Below are positions 15,001 to 20,194 of a stretch of DNA of 64,000 nucleotides, in pieces. Every line of letters begins with the position of its first letter. Within the stretch, counting starts at the first letter, position 1. The DNA comes from Synechococcus sp. RS9916 (GTDB lineage Bacteria; Cyanobacteriota; Cyanobacteriia; PCC-6307; Cyanobiaceae). The DNA lies in contig NZ_DS022299.1 of NCBI RefSeq assembly GCF_000153825.1, positions 399,216-463,215 of the forward strand. The letters are read 5' to 3'. The notes beneath the pieces were generated by a model. The model was not told where the DNA came from and made no database searches. It saw only the letters and a list, made by a program, of their open reading frames with translations. The position numbers and the translations under genes are program-made.

Positions 15001-16721
15001 TTTCCTGAGCCACCACCACCGCCTACAGCGACGCTGACTGATACACCAGCCCCCAAGGTCCCAGAGACTGAACCTCCGCCGTTTCCGCCACCGCCACCGA
15101 TGGATTGCACGAGTAATCCGGGTGAAGCTTCACCTTGAGTGTTGATATTGACGGCACGATTGCCACCTGGAGTTGTCACCCTTGCGGTCCCACCTCGGCC
15201 ACCGCTGGCTCCGCCACCACCAACCGACATCGAGAAACCTACCCCTGCTGAGGCAGCACTACCGCCGTTTCCACCACCACCACCGATGGCTTGCACAATG
15301 ACGCCAGGTGCATAGTTTTGAAAGGTATTAATTGTTCCATTCGCTAATGATGCAGAAGCTGTACCTGCATTCCCCCCTGGTCCTCCTTGGGCGCCGAAGG
15401 CAATGATTCCTGAGCTCGTGCCTGCACTGCCACCACCACCACCGATGGACTGAACAAGAATTCCACTGGAGAGGATGTTGCTGGTGTTTCGTCCTGTCGA
15501 AATCGTCCCGCCAGTGAATGAGACCGATGCGTCCCCAGCATTGCCACCCGATCCTGCTTCCGATGAAGCGCCAAGGGTGATGAGGGATGTCATCGAGCCA
15601 ATGGCACCACCACCACCACCAATGGATTGAACGATGATGCCCTGAGAGTTGTTGCCGTTGGTGGTGATGCTTCCAGACGTCATTGAGACGCTGGCAGAAC
15701 CACCTGCACCGCCGGCTCCACCTTTCGCCGCACCAAGGTTTGTGAGGCTTACGGAAGACGGGACTGATCCCCCACCTCCACCAACGGATTGCGCATTAAT
15801 GCCAGGCACACTATTTCCGCTCGTGGAGATTGTGCCTGCGTTGGAGACCTGAACTTGACCAGCGCTGCCTCCAGTACCACCTAGCCCTCCAAACGTCACA
15901 AAGAAGTTTCCACTTCCGGCTGCTCCGCCCTGACCACCAACGGACTGAGCCAGGATCCCTGCCCCCCCAGCATTCCCAGCTGAAGAGACAGTGATGGAGC
16001 CTGAGTTCGACGCACGAGCTAGGCCAGATTGACCTCCACCACCGCCGGCTCCACCACCGCCGAACAATCCAGCACCACCACCATCGGCGCCAACACCACC
16101 GGTGTTCTGGGCCAGAGCCCCTAGTGCTCCAGAATTTCCGGAATTTGAGATTGCAACTCTTCCGCCACTCGCAATCGTCAAACTTGCCGTTTTGCCGGTG
16201 GAGTTACCACCAACTCCGCCGCCGCCGCCACTTGCGAATGCACCGCCAGCACCGGGCCCGCCATCTCCTGCTTTTGCAACCGCTTGAACAGCCGTCGCAG
16301 CGGCACTTCCGTTCAGTCCAGTACGGATGTTGATTGATGAACCCCTGTTGATCGTGACTTGCACGTTGCCTGGTGCACCACCTTGGCCTCCAGGTCCTCC
16401 ACTACCGATTGACGTACCACCAGTGCCGCCTTTGCCGCCGACGGAATTGGAGCCAGCGGGTGATCCGTAAGAGCCATTGACGGTTTGTGTGATTGAGGGG
16501 CCTGTACCCCCCGTACCCCCTGCCTTGCCCGTTGTGCTCCAGGGGTCGTAGCCAGGCGAGTTGCCTGGACTGCCTTCCCCTTGAAGTAATGGCTGGTAAG
16601 AGGGAGATGAATAGCTACCAGAGCCCACCTCTTGGGTTTGGGCGAGCACACTCGTCGTTTTTCCTGCCATCAGCAGGAATGCGGGCAGGAGAGCTAAAGC
16701 CGACGAGGTGCGACGTTTCAT
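1..16721 (-). CDS. Giant secreted Gly-rich repeat protein (autotransporter/adhesin-like), partial
   Basis: The frame opens at an ATG (16721-16719) and stays open to the left edge: 5,573 complete codons with no stop. The phase is the same at motifs checked near 15450, 12527, 8507, 800 and 149. The N-terminus (MKRRTSSALALLPAFLLMAG...SVLAQ) is a clear signal peptide. The rest is about 84 copies of a unit containing (A/L)QSIGGGGG and a segment like VTNTGDITTTG. Units are about 53-57 residues in the part encoded below 3.6 kb and about 60-75 residues above it, where an extra GxGGxGG patch is present. Repeats of this kind are known in very large autotransporters and adhesins and suggest a beta-solenoid. 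The C-terminus, which would show an outer-membrane barrel or a type I signal, lies outside the window. It could also be a SwmB-like giant cell-surface protein. Function unknown. Confidence 0.9.
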   Translation of the reverse strand, partial: MKRRTSSALALLPAFLLMAGKTTSVLAQTQEVGSGSYSSPSYQPLLQGEGSPGNSPGYDPWSTTGKAGGTGGTGPSITQTVNGSYGSPAGSNSVGGKGGTGGTSIGSGGPGGQGGAPGNVQVTINRGSSINIRTGLNGSAAATAVQAVAKAGDGGPGAGGAFASGGGGGVGGNSTGKTASLTIASGGRVAISNSGNSGALGALAQNTGGVGADGGGAGLFGGGGAGGGGGQSGLARASNSGSITVSSAGNAGGAGILAQSVGGQGGAAGSGNFFVTFGGLGGTGGSAGQVQVSNAGTISTSGNSVPGINAQSVGGGGGSVPSSVSLTNLGAAKGGAGGAGGSASVSMTSGSITTNGNNSQGIIVQSIGGGGGAIGSMTSLITLGASSEAGSGGNAGDASVSFTGGTISTGRNTSNILSSGILVQSIGGGGGSAGTSSGIIAFGAQGGPGGNAGTASASLANGTINTFQNYAPGVIVQAIGGGGGNGGSAASAGVGFSMSVGGGGASGGRGGTARVTTPGGNRAVNINTQGEASPGLLVQSIGGGGGNGGGSVSGTLGAGVSVSVAVGGGGGSGNSGGSVSVGTGGTPFAANITTTGNYSPGILATSIGGGGGSGGSSGSVALSAGASIATSVGGTGGSGANAGPATVIAQGTIVTEGFQSPGINVASIGGGGGSGGSSLSISAGAASIAPSVGGSGKAGGSGNTASATFRGTSITTKNEYSPAVSITSIGGGGGSGGSSGSLSASASVSIGAAVGGRGSSGGSAGSAIGNISGDLNTYRSFSPGVVIQSVGGGGGNGGSAITGSFSANPVASGSVAVAVGGSGGSGGRGGSVNLTYGGGSIKTGLYTTNPVSYSPGILAQSIGGGGGNGGAAATASVAAGGSAGVTANFGIGGSGGSGVQSGSVTVTTTFEGSDVIKTLGSFSQGILAQSIGGGGGQGGSTLNLQFSGSGGGSVNMGGSVGGSGGSGANSGTVTVNTSGGSIITEGNNSAGIFAQSVGGGGGAGGSVLSITGAGGSAAGVNASATIGGSGGGGGSSSTVKVDAASSIQTTGFQSYGIFAQSVGGGGGAGGNAVSGAIAGGSAGVNANFVLGGSGAGGGTGGVVNVTSRGTSITTAGENASAILAQSIGGGGGAGGTAMNFQLAGGSGAVNLGVTLGGSGGRGGSGSNVSVTNSSTLITTGKNAMGIFAQSVGGSGGNGGNSISGSIAVGGSGAINAGATVGGTAGSGARAGSVTVNNTGLKITTSGNQSAALLAQSVGGSGGTGGSALSVSLSGSGGPAIGAKAAVGGKGGSGGTAGNVNVTNSAAIETGEIRTDSNVGEYLAGIYSYGIFAQSVGGGGGSGGNVIQANLAGGNSVSVTAGVAIGGGGGSGNSAGSVTVNNNGSSITTLGDYAAGILAQSIGGGGGTGGSSVNVNASGGSTAVSAGVTLGGGGGSGSTASTVEVTNYATIKTGKIYDFNVYGSNAYGIFAQSVGGSGGAGGEAISGNLALSTGTSANIGVNLGGKGGSGGNAGNVTINNFGNITTLGDQASAIYGQSLGGGGGVGGRVINVQLSGSKGNSINGGVNIGGSGNSGGSASVVNITNSGDLKTGTILKKEDGSSIIIGSHSRGIFAQSVGGSGGAGGAAINVQVSGSSGAKTAVNAAVNIGGSGGTGGIGGDVTVNNTATSITTIGDFSTGILAQSLGGGGGTGGNVYNIQGALSIGKDGKAFNGGISLGGKGGQGNRAGNVVVTNSATINTGKILDDNVYGNNSYGIFAQSVGGGGGAGGNVLNIQASNGANLGVSLGGEGGEGGVAKNVTVNNTGSIKTVGGKSSAIFAQSLGGKGGSGGQSVSVQLAASKGQAISAGASVGGNGGSGANAGDVSVTNSAPLTTGGAFSYGIFAQSVGGGGGAGGSSTNAQFTVSSAKSTYNLGINVGGQGAGGGKGANVYVENTAPSIITSGNYSTGIFAQSVGGGGGDGGSTLNMQFTGSKDAAKSTGNSNTITGGLNIGGTGGSGNSGGYVELYSSSDILTYGDFAYGIIAQSVGGGGGTGGSSVSYQGTLSVGTDPKKPTAGKSRPLSLGGNIAGAGGNGGKAGNVKASVSGKINTFGDSATGFLAQSVGGGGGAGGSTTSFNFTSNNALKLSGSLAAAATKDSKCFGALPESCGSYYNNAVNLYYNYKSAEDTTAKKGAQAGPKLMGSVNLGFGGKGGTGGVAGDVEVFSIPNEKLEINTQGNLAMGFIAQSVGGGGGNGGSTSNTSFNSVGSELSFGAAAQVGGEGGTAGNSGNVTIELYDFDITTKGDSATGFLAQAVGGGGGAGGASQNNNSGGAMNLGFSMGAKGGAGGDSKSVIVKATGNITTSGNNAAGLFAQSVGGGGGLGGVAKSSTSASAPSANQFDYSGSRSVMGTLKGGTQSWAKQKNMALGAGVSKAGEGGGGGNSGDVNVDFTGTVRTTGNSSDAIFLQSVGGGGGAAGLSESASSTSGGGSVTGAVAVGLGGTGGGGGDAGNVTLTMTGPGRVFDTLTVTTSGVASKGIVLQSVGGGGGRAGAVKTTTTEGTDAKLNLGSATAKAGDGGSGGKAGNVKLISSFNKLAPLKVTTTGDNSTGIFLQSIGGGGGIGDDTTTGQATGVLDVSSLFGSQGGNGGDGGNVTFLGGVNIVTKGESSDGITLQSIGGGGGQAGSVKTDASNSNPRDVFTKMGTYMSPTGFISSVTKLTFGGSYGKAASGGGGGSAGDISGELQGSITTFGENSVGLFAQSIGGGGGIGGTVTESAADSSAGVIGYANMTNISMGGDGGNGGNSGTINLTTQDQLTIRTSGSASHGMLLQAIGGGGGSGGAVIGANIKSATANTTAAFGSTVNTLSSENGSFGSGGSGGSITFGSALNPADLSITTTGANSIGALLQSLGGGGGSGATVSESQAGGNLNSSFLFGSDGGKGGSASSINFYADGNYFTSGTNSYAVLLQSIGGGGGQAGTAIANASTSASTADSLFSFGSSGNAKTGSAGGSGGAITSSFSGNVETWGEASIGYLAQSIGGGGGAASTVTGTKSAADSVALSAQSSINLGSEGGKGGNGQSISLTTPEKLTIKTGNSSLATGTGAHGLLLQSIGGGGGIASSVIGGDMATTLSNSSFSLGATATSGGGNGGGSAGSVSLGTPNQIADLAIQTLGDNANAVFLQSIGGGGGIAGYVNNADAGGNLSSTFAIGGDGSNGGTASKVNFNAKGTFITSGVSSYGVLLQSIGSGGGQASAVISNASPSASSAQSSFSLGSIGTPLTGYSGGRGGDISVSLSGNVLTQGDGAVGFLAQTIGGGGGAGSSIINSPQSVSLTSSTFLEMGANGGNGGNGGSITFNVPQQLTISTGNVSLGQGTGAHGLLLQSIGGGGGLASSVINGAINTSSSASSFELGGSATRSFGGGGGAGGNVALGSSSQVADLAIQTVGDGANAVFLQSVGGGGGIGQIINKASAEGNLGAVFSMGSRGGRAGAAGVVSGYLDGTFITQGDLAYGVLLQSIGGGGGQAGALISNASASAETGNAIFNMGSLVGTSRSWGQTVQGSISGNIFTSGENSIGYLAQSIGGGGGIGSFVANTDQSAGTVQVPVSTAVNLGGIGGPGGSGGAINISVPAPLTIVTGNATTGAGAGAHGLLLQSIGGGGGQSGSVFGANLLSSSSTFNYALGATGSLTTNGGDGGRASSVTLGSASQVADLSIATGGDGAHALFLQSVGGGGGAVGAINEGAASGDLSTSMTMGGAGGTGGRAGAVKLFADGTFITEGAGSYGLLLQSISGGGGQGGSITANASPSATDVNSTFAFGANDAQRGGNGVSGAADNVTALLSGNVFTTGIQSTGVLLQSIGGGGGAGGSMTTTATDSGNTTYSASATFAMGGKGGGGSNAGDVSLTTNGSKTLGVATAGESATGILLQSIGGGGGQAGAIHNKAANSTTNATLGGFTAGATGAGGGGGNSGSVSLISEDLVITTTGNNAIALMAQSVGGGGGSVVNNVSDVQAGNVNVNAAIGASGGNGGNSGAVNLNIQDGTILTSGDNATALYVQSVGGGGGSSSSFVGGTSSSTITINGTVGGSGGSGGNSGRITISNAADIQTLGDNAVGIYAQSVGGGGGEVSLATPSSGGGNTIGGTLQVGGTGGSGGNAGNVSVSNDGIVVTNKSQSHGIFSQSIGGGGGRISIATPSGTTGTDAFISFGGSGGDGGNGGNVSVTNSGVIDISGAAAYGIYAQSVGGGGGSLSSTAAMKASLGGSGGSGGNSGNITINNTVDGEIVTRGDNGIGVYALAIGGGGGDIGSSQGALSLGASGGEGGRSGTITVTNNGNITTFGSGSYGVVAQSIGGGGGRATVNINQGSLNLGGSGGSGGDSGDVTLRNTGNIITSGSSSIPVYLHSIGGGGGDVQSGFGDATLGSNGATGRSGTTKLTNTGTLQSQSDFSPAILYQAIGGGGGSADSANGTVQLGSRNANGLQSAQAMTLLNQGSLATLGRYSPAIVAQAIGGGGGRVGQTSGGNVTIGSIAAKAGADLSGGGISIASLGASLSTTGDYSQALSAQSIGGGGGWVGPIEGTLTLGAQNSASLMDGGAITVRNRAVILTTGNSSPGISLQSIGGGGGYTGQVDGSAQFGSISSSGSQNAGRVSLNNSGSVQTNGNFSPLINVQSIGGGGGRAGDIGTTLNLGAVNLIGASANGGDVTVNNTADRLISQGLSSPALLAQSIGGGGGAVAEVTGNVTMGASGIGIANAGSVRVTNSSKIQTSGNNSIGLLAQSIGGGGGVAGLSAGDAVILGGSLIGNASGSRVSVTNTGDITTTGINAAALLAQSIGGGGGAAAKSLGTLSRLGASAGNITNADSVSVANRGVLQTAGNGSPALMVQSIAGGGGYIAETNALSSYNVTLAGSNLTEANAGDVNLTNLGASLVTVGAYSPALVVQSIGGGGGWSLLRSTPNAQLGSEAGSSLQGGNVTLTSTSTIGSAADYSTGAVIQSVGGGGGVTGNALGNVSLGASKVSGNLSSGSIRATLTGNAITEGKNSAGMVVQSIAGGGGFGAEITGDAVLGMTSAAAGTADAGSVTFTGNGELAQTKGIDAPALVIQSIGGGGGWIGNVGGNASLGATQIGSTNAGSINARVNYQAIQTTGANSTGILAQAIAGGGGFTGSTTGNSLTLGGTIASNSTSNAGDVNLTNEAVIITSAGVDNTAGINSAGIIAQSISGGGGASATKTGETISLGTISTAAANSSLPIIQSGAVSVTNRGIINTSSVGSAGLIAQSIAGGGGYISQTGENNEYAVVYGSNGRINAAAGDVTLRNTSAQIITTANSSPTLVAQSIGGGGGFALLTGSGTGTTQLGSRNNSGTSTAGNVDLTVNSLLQTQGDFSTALTAQSIGGGGGYTGSAFGDAVFGALQVSGNLNAGNVKASLTGNVTTTGNNSSALVIQSIAGGGGFGAQVIGNATLGMTSSASGTANAGSINFRGFGDQVVTTGNDAPAILLQSVGGGGGWIGDVGGNANLGATQIGSTNAGSIDAAINYTAIQTTGINSTGILTQAIAGGGGFTGRTTGNVLTLGSTIAANSTSNAGDVNLTNNATINTFGLS
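30..2300 (-). repeat. Seven-unit higher-order repeat inside the giant gene
   Basis: The stretch at about 31-650 is matched with many substitutions at about 1222-1840. Examples are the blocks around 31/1222 (encoding a GNAGDVNLTN-like segment) and around 530/1735. The offset is about 1.19 kb, i.e. seven basic units. A weaker third match to the same block begins near 2031. This indicates segmental duplication of several units at once. Confidence 0.6.
5000..8500 (-). repeat. Four-unit higher-order repeat, about four copies, inside the giant gene
   Basis: A marker block next to the QSIGGGGG codons recurs at about 5833, 6645, 7460 and 8299. A second marker recurs at about 5611, 6421, 7241 and 8061. 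The spacing is 810-840 bases, which is four basic units. A similar four-unit period of about 850 bases links 11455 with 12313 and 11685 with 12531. Confidence 0.65.
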
Positions 16722-16835
16722 GACCTACTGCGACCGGGTGACCATAAGAGTCATCTGCTTGTCCAGCGACAGTTTTTGTGCAAATGCGGGTATCTGTCAT
16801 TTCCGCTGGTGACCACTGCTTGAATCGCGCCAGTC

Positions 16836-17549
16836 ATGGGTCCGGACATGTTCTTTCGATCGATAGCAGCCTCCCTGGTTCTGACCGGAACCTCCTTTTT
16901 TGGCTCTGGTGCGTTTGCGCTCGAACCGGCCGCTGTTGATGCGAAGTTCAACGACGTCACCGTGCTGACACCGGTCAGCAAAACCGGTGAGCTGATGCCT
17001 CTTGAGAAGGTGGGCATGTTGGCCTTCTTCTCCCCCCTCGCCGCCGAACTCTTCGCCGGTGAGTGGCGCAAGCGTCCAGGCAATACGGGAGAGTTTCGTG
17101 TGGCTCCGTTGTCGCTGACTCAGTTCGAAGCGGCTTTCCTTGCGGAGAAGGAGAAAGACTCAGATCTGACCAAGGCCTATGTGCCAGATCCAGCGCAGAT
17201 CCCTGCAGTGGTTGGTCTCCAGCTTCAACAGGGTGTGAAATCTCAGGAGGCGCGCACCATGGCCCAGAGCCAGCCCTATGTGTTTTGCCCTGATCCCTTG
17301 GTTCGGATCACCCAAACGGAGGCTGGTAAGTCGTCGACTGTGGTGCCCTGCGCTTTTACGTTCACCTCAATGGCGTTGCTGGTCAATCGCAGCAATCAAG
17401 GCGCGAAGTCGCCGACTGTGCTTAAGGCCTACTCCCTCTCGGAGATGGTGCAATTCCTCACTGAGCAATCGGGAGACGATGCGCGCAACCTGGTGATTGC
17501 GTCTCCGATTGCCGCACCTGCCCCAGCGCCGTCCAAACCAGCCAAGTGA
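16836..17549 (+). CDS. Secreted conserved protein, possibly Tic22-like
   Basis: 237 residues. A second in-frame ATG at 16848 (MFFRSIAASLVLTG) gives a cleaner signal peptide ending near GAFA and may be the true start. The mature part opens with a segment like VTVLTPVSKTGELMPL and then AFFSPLAAELF. This order (short strand, 'G.PL', then an 'F.S..dAe' segment) resembles cyanobacterial Tic22-like periplasmic proteins, which help outer-membrane protein biogenesis. The match is by eye and weak. The tail is Ala/Pro-rich. It is divergent from the giant secreted gene, with about 115 bases between them that must hold both promoters. A clear terminator follows. Confidence 0.6.
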   Translation: MGPDMFFRSIAASLVLTGTSFFGSGAFALEPAAVDAKFNDVTVLTPVSKTGELMPLEKVGMLAFFSPLAAELFAGEWRKRPGNTGEFRVAPLSLTQFEAAFLAEKEKDSDLTKAYVPDPAQIPAVVGLQLQQGVKSQEARTMAQSQPYVFCPDPLVRITQTEAGKSSTVVPCAFTFTSMALLVNRSNQGAKSPTVLKAYSLSEMVQFLTEQSGDDARNLVIASPIAAPAPAPSKPAK

Positions 17550-17576
17550 GCTTCAGCTGAAGTATTGGCAACACAA

Positions 17577-17611
17577 GGGGGGTCTTGATTCGTTCAAGGC
17601 CCCTTTTTTTG
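17577..17611 (+). terminator. Rho-independent terminator after the Tic22-like gene
   Basis: A stem of GGGGTCTTGA pairs with TCAAGGCCCC (one G-T wobble) across a short loop. It is followed by seven T residues, about 28 bases after the stop codon. Confidence 0.85.
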
Positions 17612-17785
17612 CAATCCTGCTGAGCGCGCTACTCAAACCAGGTTGTTGGGCCTGATCGGGCTTCATTCACTCGATTTTCACCAGCTCTTGCTCCCAGGGT
17701 CACCACGTCTCCCAAGTTCGGTCACCTCTGCAGCTGTGACGTTGAAGGAGTCGAAGACCACTGTTCCCCAAGCTGGAGTTTGATC

Positions 17786-17932
17786 ATGATCACTTGCATC
17801 TACGACGCTCAAGGCATTCAGCTCTGCTGCTGCATCGGTTTGTCTGCGGCTCTGGCCTATCTCGAGCTTTTTCAGCTGGAGCAAAGCGAGGTCATTTTGG
17901 AGACCATTCCAGTGGATGCGCCCGACGTTTGA
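17786..17932 (+). CDS. Small hypothetical protein (48 aa)
   Basis: A short frame starts with ATG at 17786 after an AGCTGGAG stretch that could be a ribosome binding site, and ends with TGA at 17930-17932. The product begins MITCIYDAQGIQLCCCIGLS and continues with a Leu/Glu-rich segment ending ETIPVDAPDV. The CCC run next to a hydrophobic stretch and the acidic tail look protein-like. No family recognised. It lies just upstream of the AAA+/Fe-S fusion gene and could be co-transcribed with it. Confidence 0.4.
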   Translation: MITCIYDAQGIQLCCCIGLSAALAYLELFQLEQSEVILETIPVDAPDV

Positions 17933-17968
17933 GCCGGCAAGGAGAACGACCAAGCAGAGCCAGGCTTC

Positions 17969-20113
17969 GTGGTGATCGTGGCTTTGATCGGTTGCTATCA
18001 GCACACTGGAGATGGCCGTGTGGGTGGTTTGGACTCCTTCCCTCCTGATCCGCTGCAACCGCTGCAAAAATTGGCGCCCTACGTGGTCGGGCGGGCGCGG
18101 CGTGGTGTGGTCGGCAGCAGTCGTTATGCCCGCAATCTGCGTGATGCCATCCGTCAAGCCGCTGCTGATCGTGAGCGTCAGCCGGTGCTGATCTTTGGGG
18201 AACCTGGACTTGAAAAAGACAATCTCGCGGCTCTGATCCATTTCGGATCTCCTGACCGCAAGCGGTTAATGCTGCGGCTTGATGGCGCCTTGCTGAAGCC
18301 GGATGGCAGCGACCTTTTTGGCAGTGCGGGCGATCCTCCCGGGTCTTCGCTGTTGGATTTGCTTGGCGATGGAGCGCTGTTGATCGATCAACTTGAACGC
18401 GTGCCCACGGAGCTCAAGAGGAGATTGTTGGCACTGGCTCGTGGGGAAGGTGGCTTTTGCGGCCGGCTGTTGTTCACCTCCGAAACCGTTAGTCCAGGGT
18501 TTGAGCGCTGCTGCACGTTGATCAGGGTGCCTCCTCTCAGGGTGCGCCGACAGGATTTGGGGGAGTGGTTGCGCTACGGCGTGCGGCAACGCAGCTTCAA
18601 GCTGGGTTGGGCCCAGGCTCCACTGGTGCCTGATGTGGTGGTCAAGCGGCTGCAGGCCTACGACTTCCCCAACAATCTGCGGGAGTTGGAAACCCTGATC
18701 TACAGGGCTCTGCAACAGATCCGGCGTCAGGAGGGCGGATCTGTTCCTTTGTTGATTCCGGAGGACGTGTTCTGGACGCCACCCCGTCAACAGCTCTATC
18801 GCTTCGACATCTGGCGTTGGAAGCCTCAGCTGAGGGAGTGGATGCGCGCTCCATGGCTCTGGAACACGTTGTTATTCGGTTTGGTGAGTTGGTTGTTCGT
18901 GCTGGTCAACGTGTGGCTCTGGGTTGGGCCGCAGGACCGGGACCACAGCGGTGCCCTCAATTTGTTTTGGGCCTGGTGGTGGCCGTTGATCCTGCTGGGC
19001 TTCCCCTTGGTGGGGCGGTTGTGGTGTTCGTTCTGTCCATTCATGGTGTGGGGGGAGATCGCTCAACGTCTCGCACGTCTGGTGGGGTGGCAGCCATCCC
19101 GTTGGCCCCGTGGGGATCACGACCACTGGGCCTCACCGCTGTTGGCGGCTGGATTTGCCTTGATCCTGATCTGGGAAGAGGTGTGGAATCTGCAGAACAC
19201 GGCCTGGTTAAGCAGTTGCCTGCTGTTGGTGATCACCGCAGGAGCCGTGATTGGCTCACTTCGCTTCGAAAAGCGTTTCTGGTGCCGGTATCTCTGTCCG
19301 ATCGGTGGAATGAACGGTTTGTTCGCCAAGCTTTCGGTGCTGGAGCTGCGGGCCCAGGTGGGCACCTGCAGCGGCAGTTGCAGCAGTTATGCCTGCTTCA
19401 AGGGCGGGCCTGCGGACGGAGAAGGCATGGCCACAACGGGTTGTCCGCTCGGGACCCATCCCGCCCACTTACAGGACAACCGCAACTGTGTGCTGTGCCT
19501 GACCTGCGCTCAGGCCTGTCCCCATCGCTCCGTTCAATTGGCCCTGAGGCCGCCGGCCGCGGATATCCAGCGCCAGATGGAAGCCCCTCGTGGCGAACCT
19601 GCCTTGATCCTGGTGCTCGCCGGTGATCTTTGTCTGCATCATTGGCACCGTCTTCTGGGCTGGTGGCCCTGGGCACCAGCCAGCTTGGTGGAGGGTCCGT
19701 TGTTGCCCCGTCTTGCGATCGCTTGTGTCGCGATTTCGATCCCAGCGGCGCTCTTTGGTGTCGCTCAGTTCCTGTTCAGTGCTCAGCGTCTGCGGCGCAC
19801 TCTGTATGGCTTGCTCCCCTTGGTTTGGGGCCTCTTGCTGGCGCGCCATCTCCCCATTGGCATGGGGGAGGCAGGAGCCCTTTTGCCAGTCAGCCTTTCT
19901 CCTCTCGGCATGCCATGGCAAGGCGCTTTGCCCCAATGGCGTGCGGATCCCCATGTGATCGGTTTCTGCCAGACCTTGGTGGTGGTGTCGGGCTTGGCGA
20001 TGAGCATGGTGCTCTTGCGCCGGCAGCTGGCGACCCATCGGAGCGCATGGCTGGGCGCTTCCGGTTTGGCGTTGGTGCTGGCTGCCGCGGGTCGATGGTT
20101 GGTGGCGGCATGA
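17969..20113 (+). CDS. Fusion of degenerate NtrC-type AAA+ domain and membrane Fe-S (NapH/NosR-like) protein
   Basis: 714 residues, GTG start; a start at a later GTG is possible. Residues about 45-260 follow the sigma-54 activator AAA+ fold, including FPNNLREL (233-240), the counterpart of the WPGNVREL motif. The Walker A site is altered (GEPGLEKD, 77-84), the Walker B site reads GALLIDQL (E changed to Q), and no GAFTGA loop is seen. Residues about 298-440 contain membrane helices with CSFCP (353-357). Then come CRYLCP (439-444), further Cys near 467-492, and a ferredoxin-type cluster CVLCLTCAQACP (507-518). More helices fill the C-terminus. Cyanobacteria lack sigma-54, so the AAA+ part is unlikely to drive transcription. 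A redox or sensor role is inference. Confidence 0.8.
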   Translation: MVIVALIGCYQHTGDGRVGGLDSFPPDPLQPLQKLAPYVVGRARRGVVGSSRYARNLRDAIRQAAADRERQPVLIFGEPGLEKDNLAALIHFGSPDRKRLMLRLDGALLKPDGSDLFGSAGDPPGSSLLDLLGDGALLIDQLERVPTELKRRLLALARGEGGFCGRLLFTSETVSPGFERCCTLIRVPPLRVRRQDLGEWLRYGVRQRSFKLGWAQAPLVPDVVVKRLQAYDFPNNLRELETLIYRALQQIRRQEGGSVPLLIPEDVFWTPPRQQLYRFDIWRWKPQLREWMRAPWLWNTLLFGLVSWLFVLVNVWLWVGPQDRDHSGALNLFWAWWWPLILLGFPLVGRLWCSFCPFMVWGEIAQRLARLVGWQPSRWPRGDHDHWASPLLAAGFALILIWEEVWNLQNTAWLSSCLLLVITAGAVIGSLRFEKRFWCRYLCPIGGMNGLFAKLSVLELRAQVGTCSGSCSSYACFKGGPADGEGMATTGCPLGTHPAHLQDNRNCVLCLTCAQACPHRSVQLALRPPAADIQRQMEAPRGEPALILVLAGDLCLHHWHRLLGWWPWAPASLVEGPLLPRLAIACVAISIPAALFGVAQFLFSAQRLRRTLYGLLPLVWGLLLARHLPIGMGEAGALLPVSLSPLGMPWQGALPQWRADPHVIGFCQTLVVVSGLAMSMVLLRRQLATHRSAWLGASGLALVLAAAGRWLVAA

Positions 20114-20194
20114 CAGGTTGATTCGTCTGTTTCCAGCCATCGGCGTGCGGAACAACAGGTTTGCGTGCACCATGGGTGCCTCGCGTTGAATCCC

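Noticed and set aside
1-16200. Many plus-strand and other-frame open frames rich in Pro, Val or Ser/His
   Set aside because: They are mirror images of the Gly-rich repeat codons of the giant minus-strand gene; runs of CCACCACC give Pro or His in other frames.
1-16200. Regularly spaced repeats resembling a CRISPR array
   Set aside because: The repeat is coding, the spacing is a multiple of three, the 'spacers' encode related protein segments, and no cas gene is near.
17678-18241. Minus-strand open frame of 187 codons opposite the start of the AAA+/Fe-S gene
   Set aside because: No domain, unusual composition and full overlap with a well-supported gene and the small frame at 17786.
18817-19626. 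Plus-strand frame of 269 codons and several minus-strand frames inside the AAA+/Fe-S gene
   Set aside because: They overlap the Cys-motif-bearing frame and have no recognisable features of their own.
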